Shown: piece after piece, positions 5,398 through 7,094 of the stretch
Numbering within the stretch: position 1 is the first letter of the stretch
Layout: the number at the start of each line of letters is the position of its first letter
Assembly (NCBI GenBank): GCA_964351195.1
Contig: CAYGNI010000094.1
Coordinates: 1 to 7,094 of the forward strand
Reading direction: 5' to 3'
DNA length: 7,094 nt
Source: TMED27 sp964351195
GTDB taxonomy: Bacteria > Pseudomonadota > Alphaproteobacteria > Micavibrionales > Micavibrionaceae
Position numbers and translations under genes: made by a program
The notes under the pieces: generated by a model
Databases searched by the model: none
Seen by the model: only the letters and a program-made list of their open reading frames with translations
What the model was told of the DNA's origin: nothing

Positions 5398-5569
5398 TCA
5401 AGACCTTCGCTGACGCTCACCTTCGGCTGCCTTGCCGGTATCCCCACCTTTCCGCGTCTTCGACTTGTGCAAGGCGGGTGATCCCCCTCCGGCAAAGCCG
5501 GGTCATGACAATCTCCTCCCGCTTCAAGCGACAGATTCCTGTCGCCTCGAAAAAAGTATGTTTCGAGGC
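5398..5569 (+). promoter_or_regulatory. Structured 5' leader of the DUF6876 gene, copy B of a two-copy element
   Basis: The 55-base core (5437-5491) matches 2131-2185 with one difference (A at 5446, G at 2140). TTGCCGG (5432-5438) and CCGGCAA (5489-5495) enclose it as a 7-bp stem, extended beyond one mismatch by GC/GC. In copy A the same positions pair with a different sequence. TCAAGACCT (5398-5406) and GGGTCATGAC (5500-5509) are shared flanks. Two more hairpins follow: CGACAG/CTGTCG (5529-5534/5539-5544) and CCTCGAAA/TTTCGAGG (5545-5552/5561-5568). The ribosome site AGGAG (5586-5590) lies 17 bases beyond. The order of parts equals that in the ardC leader although the downstream hairpin sequences are unrelated. 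Confidence 0.7.
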
Positions 5570-5596
5570 GCAATTTAAAAGGAAAAGGAGTTCGCT

Positions 5597-5998
5597 ATGA
5601 CAGACCAACAAACGCAATCACTTAACGGCAATCAACGAAAAACGCTGCGCGAGCAGGATTTAGCCAATTTTTACGGCACAGAAGTCTGGTACAGACACCC
5701 CGCTTTTAGAACCTATCTTTATACTGAAGGCGTGCAATATGTTGCAGAACATGGTGAAGCCTATTGGCTTTTGGATAAAATTTTTGCCTGTCATGCCAGT
5801 GTCCCAAAATTATCAGGTGAGGATTTTTGTAGTTGGGAGCTGAATAAGAATGCAGAAGGGCATGGCGCCAGGCTTATTTGCACAGATGGCAATTATAACG
5901 AGCTTTATGCTGAAAATATTCTGTACACTGATTTTCCATTACAGAGCATCAAATTCTATTGTGTGAACGATGTCCTGTTGCTCCCCAGTGAATATTAA
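5597..5998 (+). CDS. DUF6876-family protein of unknown function
   Basis: The 133 residues carry a conserved pattern that I associate with DUF6876. FYGTEVWYRHP (25-35), YTEGVQYVAE (42-51), AYWLLD (55-60), CTDGN (95-99), TDFPL (111-115) and the C-terminal LLLPSEY (127-133) appear in the order I expect. No catalytic motif, signal peptide or membrane segment is seen. Its biochemical role is unknown to me; members occur on plasmids and other accessory DNA. AGGAG (5586-5590) lies 6 bases before the start. The gene is 14 bases from the Toprim gene, so the two are very likely co-transcribed behind structured leader copy B. The family name is from memory and should be confirmed by a profile search. 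Confidence 0.75.
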   Translation: MTDQQTQSLNGNQRKTLREQDLANFYGTEVWYRHPAFRTYLYTEGVQYVAEHGEAYWLLDKIFACHASVPKLSGEDFCSWELNKNAEGHGARLICTDGNYNELYAENILYTDFPLQSIKFYCVNDVLLLPSEY

Positions 5999-6012
5999 GG
6001 GGAGGGCAGGGC

Positions 6013-6954
6013 ATGACACAGTTTGATTATTCCAAATTCAAAACCGATATAAACCTGACCCAGTATGCCGCGCATCTTGGTTATGAGATTGACCGTAAAA
6101 AAAGCACACGTTCATCCATTGCTATGCGAAAAGACAGCGATAAAGTAATTATTTCAAGGCGCGGCAATCTTTGGGTTTATTTTTCGGTCACAGACGATAG
6201 CGACAACGGCACTATTATCGACTTTGCCGAGAAGCGCACTCATAAAAGCATTGGTGAGATTGGGCGTGAACTGCAAAACTGGATAGGGGGTGGTGTTTCG
6301 CTCCCCGATGCAATAAGCTATGTGCGAGAGGTTGCCCCTCAAGAATATGACCCCGCACGTATTGCTGGAATTTTTAAAGCCTTAAAACCCGTCTATAAAC
6401 ACCGTTATTTGGCCAGCAGGGGGCTTGCAGATGCCCTTTTGACAGATAAACGGTTTGTAGGGCGCGTTTTTACAGACCGCTATCAGAACGCTGCATTTCC
6501 GCATTTTAAGGGCGGGCAGGTTTGCGGGCTTGAATTGAAAAACCATGATAAAGCCCTTTTTGTCAGAGGAAGCGAAAAAACACTATGGCGCTCTTATGTT
6601 TTTAAAGATGACAATACGCTGATTTTGGCTGAAGCCGTCATAGATGCTTTAAGTTATCATGCGCTATATCGTAGAGAAAAAGCTGTCTATGCCGCTACAG
6701 GCGGCGGGTTATCGCCAGAGCAGGGGGAAATTATTACGGCTTTTATCTGCGATTTTGAAGCTCTGGAACACATTATCATTATTCCCGACCATGACCAAGG
6801 CGGCGAAAAGTTTGAAAAGCGCATCCGTGAAGCCATCGAGTTATCGAGCTTTAACGGATTGTGTGAAACGCACAGGCCATGCCTAGAAGGGCAGGACTGG
6901 AACGATGTTTATAAGGACACACTCGAAAAAACTGGAAAAATTATGCATATATGA
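6013..6954 (+). CDS. DUF3991/Toprim-domain protein, primase-like
   Basis: The 313-residue protein has three parts. Residues 1-92 resemble the N-terminal region of plasmid primase-like proteins (LWVYFSVTDDSDNGTIIDF) but have no zinc-binding cysteines. Residues about 113-190 fit DUF3991 (YLASRGL, NAAFPHFKGGQVCGLELK). Residues about 200-302 form a Toprim domain: acidic residue E207 in LAEAVIDALS, the metal-binding pair D259 and D261 in IIIPDHDQGG, and GQDWND (293-298). Toprim domains bind metal for nucleotidyl transfer in primases and topoisomerases. No helicase domain is fused. A primer-making or accessory DNA-processing role during plasmid replication or transfer is inferred. GGAG (6001-6004) supports the start. 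The TGA stop overlaps the first base of the palindrome before the antitoxin gene. Confidence 0.88.
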   Translation: MTQFDYSKFKTDINLTQYAAHLGYEIDRKKSTRSSIAMRKDSDKVIISRRGNLWVYFSVTDDSDNGTIIDFAEKRTHKSIGEIGRELQNWIGGGVSLPDAISYVREVAPQEYDPARIAGIFKALKPVYKHRYLASRGLADALLTDKRFVGRVFTDRYQNAAFPHFKGGQVCGLELKNHDKALFVRGSEKTLWRSYVFKDDNTLILAEAVIDALSYHALYRREKAVYAATGGGLSPEQGEIITAFICDFEALEHIIIIPDHDQGGEKFEKRIREAIELSSFNGLCETHRPCLEGQDWNDVYKDTLEKTGKIMHI

Positions 6955-6968
6955 TACAATTATTGTAT
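6954..6968. promoter_or_regulatory. Perfect palindrome, likely operator of the antitoxin gene
   Basis: ATACAAT-T-ATTGTAT is a perfect 7-bp inverted repeat around one base, 35 bases before the ParD-like start. TATTAT (6966-6971), a -10-like hexamer, overlaps its right arm. ParD-type antitoxins repress their own operons through such sites, so autoregulation is likely. Confidence 0.5.
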
Positions 6969-7003
6969 TATTTATGCTTTAAAACTGTTTTATGGAGGTA
7001 AAA

Positions 7004-7094
7004 ATGCCCAATATTGATTTAGGTGATCCGTATGAATCTTACGTCAAAGGTTTAATTGGATCAGGATTATACAGCACTTATGCCGAAGTGGTTA
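7004..7094 (+). CDS. ParD-like ribbon-helix-helix antitoxin, 3' end missing
   Basis: ATG at 7004 follows GGAGG (6994-6998) and opens a frame running off the window after 30 codons. The visible part reads MPNIDLGDPYESYVKGL, then IGSGLYSTYAEVV. It matches the start of ParD antitoxins: a short strand, then a helix, then the S/G-x-Y-x-x-x-x-E-V-V turn. ParD forms a ribbon-helix-helix dimer that represses its operon and neutralises a ParE toxin, usually encoded immediately downstream and therefore expected outside this window. As a plasmid maintenance module it complements the ParA cassette. The toxin cannot be seen, so pairing is inferred. Confidence 0.75.
   Translation, partial: MPNIDLGDPYESYVKGLIGSGLYSTYAEVV

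Overview
The window looks like the backbone of an alphaproteobacterial plasmid or integrative conjugative element with moderate GC content. This is inferred from the gene families and from phrases shared with such elements, not from a database search. All eleven genes I support lie on the plus strand. No rRNA, tRNA, transposase, integrase, relaxase, replication initiator or CRISPR array is visible, so the element cannot be named from this window.

Positions 1-1359 hold the 3' part of a large KorB/ParB-type DNA-binding protein gene, closed by a clear intrinsic terminator. Positions 1418-2077 encode a short N-6 adenine DNA methylase-like protein that has the SAM-binding motif but no visible NPPY/F catalytic motif. 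A 200-base structured leader follows, then an antirestriction protein of the ArdC type (2280-3152), a 57-residue protein (3206-3379) and a strongly acidic 141-residue protein (3417-3842). Methylase plus ArdC suggests protection of the element from host restriction during transfer.

Positions 3843-4134 are AT-rich DNA packed with direct and inverted copies of GTAAGT around probable promoters. This is a likely operator and/or centromere for the partition cassette that follows: a ParA ATPase (4135-4818) and a small ribbon-helix-helix partner (4876-5181). A 415-base gap dense in inverted repeats comes next. It ends in a second copy of the leader element found upstream of ardC. It precedes a DUF6876-type gene (5597-5998) and a DUF3991/Toprim gene (6013-6954), which are 14 bases apart. 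The window ends in the first 30 codons of a ParD-like antitoxin gene (from 7004), preceded by a perfect palindrome.

The strongest unexplained signal is the paired leader element (2093-2253 and 5398-5569). It has a 55-base core with one mismatch between copies. The stem enclosing the core differs in sequence between the copies yet stays complementary in both. Each copy is followed by two further unrelated hairpins and then a Shine-Dalgarno. That pattern is expected of a selected structure, either a cis-regulatory RNA or a structured DNA element, controlling two separate accessory operons of the same element.
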